Source: Welwitschia mirabilis
Lineage: Eukaryota; Gnetophyta; Gnetopsida; Welwitschiales
NCBI GenBank assembly: GCA_051453625.1
Contig: JBOZIK010000001.1
Location: 144,562,612-144,605,295, forward strand
Length of the DNA stretch: 42,684 nucleotides
Direction: 5' to 3'
Position 1 is the stretch's first letter; each line of letters begins with the position of its first letter. Under the pieces are notes generated by a model, which saw nothing but the letters and a program-made list of their open reading frames with translations, was not told the DNA's origin and searched no databases. Positions 40,424 through 42,684 of this stretch are shown in pieces. The translations under genes were made by a program, and so were the position numbers.

Positions 40424-42684
40424 TGTAAAACCTTAACTTTTACAGTTGCAAAACTTTAAACTAGCTCTAATAATAAAAATTTAATACCCCAAAATTACTA
40501 ATGTTAAAACTTCAAATATGCTCTAACACTCTGATAATAAATATAACGTCTGCATTTATTTTTCTAAACTTACAAATGTTACTTATTTAGTAAGGAATTA
40601 AATCCTCATTATTTTCCTCTATCAAAAGCATTAATTAAAAACTATCTATATCACTAATAGAAAATTTAATCTCTTTAACGTCCATCTCAAGAATTTATAA
40701 CTCTCTTAATAATGGCTCTCTTAAGGTGATCCTCTCCTCCATGATGTCTTAATTATTCCATATTTACCATTATTGAAAAGGGAGTGGTTGACAGCCTAAG
40801 TCTCACCCCGGGCACTAATCATTCATTTGTAATAAATTTCCCCCTCCTCTCATAAACTTAATTCATCAAATTAAATTAAATTAAAAAGGCTTCTATTCTA
40901 AACAAACTTTATGACATTAAATTAATTAAAGTGGACTTCTAATTTTATAACATTAGATGGATTTAAAAAGGATTGAATTAGCCCCATTTACATTGGGTTT
41001 AAATCTTTAGGGAAGGAGGGAAAATAACATGTCCACTAAAAAGAATTTATTAGAAATAAATAAACATAACATCCAAGAAATATTCTTCTAAAAAATCCAT
41101 ATGACAAGGGATTTTTGAGATAATTTTTTGTATTCTAAGTGTAACATGAAATTGATATGCCAAATCATAATTACCAAAATGATTCCAAAAATTCACAATT
41201 TTCAATTAGCATTTCAAACAACAGAATAAATTCACGATTAAATATTCAAGATTCTCATATAACTTCATCAAATAATAATAGAAAATATTATCTAATATTA
41301 ACATATTTTATTGCAAAAAGTTTAGGAAAAACATTCAATATTTAGTATAATATAAATTTTGTAAATCACACAAATAAGTAAATGGAGTTTATCTTACATC
41401 ACAATAAAAAAATATGCTGAATATTCATGAAACTTAGGCATTTAACTCTAAGTAATTAAGACAAATAAGGATTAAAGACTTTTCAGTGATATTTTTCATC
41501 AATATAGATCCAACGATCCTTCATAAACTCATAACCATCTCAACAACTAAACTTTAGATTTACCACTTATTACAAAAAGGTATGGGATGATAAATATGAA
41601 AATCTCACAGTTCCCTGTATAGACTAGGTAAAAATAGATAGTTTGACAAGATCCTTCAAGGATTAAGATAGAAAGAACAATCCAATACTTAAAGAAATCC
41701 AAGATATAACACAGATAATGAGCTCATGGTTATGAATGAGAATATCAAATATAATAAATATCTCAATCACTTCACTGCCTTGTTCTGCAATCTATGAAGT
41801 CCACTTCCTCATTTAGCGATCTGTGGTTCTCATATAATGTTTAACTTCATTGCCTCATTTGGCAATCTGTGAATTCCACTGTCTCATTTGATGATCTATG
41901 GTAACATAATGTTTTTAGTGCCTCATTCAGCAATCTATGGGATTCTCTCTTCACTGCCTCATTCGAAGATCTGTGAAGTCCACTGCCTTATTTGATGATC
42001 TGTGAAAATCCATAACCATAAGTCTAAACAAGATGATATCACAAAGCTAAGAGAGATTTGACCACCACATAACACCTTGACAAGACTTCAAAATAGATGA
42101 CAAGATAAGTATGATAGGATTTAATTATGAGTTTTAATCTCATACAAGAAGATAACTTCAAGATATCGAGGAAAGGTAAATGAATATAAAATATGCGTCA
42201 ACTAGAGTTTTTCTTATTCAAGCAACGTATGATTTAACAACCGACTTACAGGAATACATACACATTGATCTAAATAAACAAATGCATAAGAAAGGACCAT
42301 CAAGGAAATTCAAAAGAATAAATCCATACATAAACATAATGATTTTAATAGAAAATGCATAATAAAGGACCAATAAGGAAGAACAAGAGTAAAGAACCAT
42401 CCCTACAAGTTCATTGTTTAAAGATCTTCCAAGTTTTTCAAAGCTCCTAAGCCTTTTAAGCTTCTATGATTTCATGGAAAGATTGTTTTGAAAAAATAAA
42501 ACTAGACTTGAGAAAGAAAGGACTCTATTTAAAGTGAGAGAACATAAGTAAGGTGATGAAACTCAAGAATACAAAAGGACACAACATGAGGCAATGGTTA
42601 AGAGGGGGGTTACATAATGTTTCATAAAAGATTGTCTAGACACCTAGTGCTTTTAGTAATATAATAAAGATAATGCTTCACATT
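40424..42684 (-). mobile_element. LTR B (5' LTR) of the LARD-like element, cut by the window end
   Basis: Starts with tgtaaaac beside the primer site and aligns with LTR A from 32150 to about 34351. The last 2.26 kb of the window are all LTR. By comparison with LTR A about 0.3 kb more should follow outside the window, where the flanking target duplication should also lie. Confidence 0.92.
41771..42006. repeat. minisatellite in LTR B, about 7 units
   Basis: Same core as at 30221 and 33521, with units such as cctcatttagcgatctgtgg and cctcattcagcaatctatgg. Confidence 0.85.

Noticed and set aside
1-42684. Plastid or mitochondrial insertions, rRNA or host genes with introns
   Set aside because: I looked for familiar organelle, rRNA and housekeeping motifs and saw none. 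All coding traces belong to retroelements or are unassigned.

Overview
This window looks like angiosperm nuclear DNA made almost entirely of old, nested LTR retrotransposons. The evidence is very AT-rich sequence, Ty1/copia (Sirevirus-type) and Ty3/gypsy (Athila/Tat-like and chromovirus-like) protein remains, primer-binding sites complementary to plant tRNA-Asp and initiator tRNA-Met, and a tRNA-derived SINE. I could not identify the species. I see no intact host gene, tRNA, rRNA, CRISPR array or bacterial-type operon. Every protein-coding trace is decayed, often by stop codons at positions where C-to-T or G-to-A change would explain them.

Layout. (1) 1-3188, plus strand: 3' end of a Sirevirus-type copia element, with reverse transcriptase tail/RNase H remains (2-856), a spacer with three polypurine tracts, and a 3' LTR (1471-3188) rich in quasi-palindromic repeats. 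It sits inside a gypsy integrase fragment that resumes at 3189. (2) 3620-7215: AT-rich unassigned DNA containing a SINE with an 11-bp target-site duplication (6147-6349) and local repeats. (3) 8154-28669, minus strand: an Athila/Tat-like array of three LTRs (8154-9762, 15994-17262, 27331-28669) and two internal regions. The right-hand internal region (17263-27330) keeps gag, protease, RT, RNase H, integrase and an extra 3' ORF in that order. The left-hand one (9763-15993) keeps gag ends but has an unfamiliar decayed reading frame where pol should be. Possible 5-bp target duplications (atgtc/atgcc) flank the whole array, as expected for one insertion later changed by LTR recombination. (4) 28675-32149: LTR and integrase C-terminus of a chromovirus-like gypsy element on the minus strand. 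Its LTR may be the target the Athila-like array split (left part from about 7216). (5) 32150-42684: a second element of a related family, nested in that integrase, with a 2500-bp LTR, an initiator-tRNA-Met primer site, and 5.77 kb of internal DNA without recognisable gag or pol. This is a LARD-like non-autonomous element.

The most unusual signal is a roughly 38-bp nested dyad module. An inner ATCATCTAGATGAT-like palindrome lies between outer TCATC and GATGA arms. It recurs about 20 times across the Athila-like array, in LTRs, leaders, a coding segment and 3' non-coding DNA. Two units lie at the same distance from the right edge of all three LTRs. The second candidate for something undescribed is the unknown frame that replaces pol in the shorter internal region. 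Four runs of N interrupt the window. At least one (2376-2475) is flanked by identical 77-bp copies and is probably an assembly artefact.
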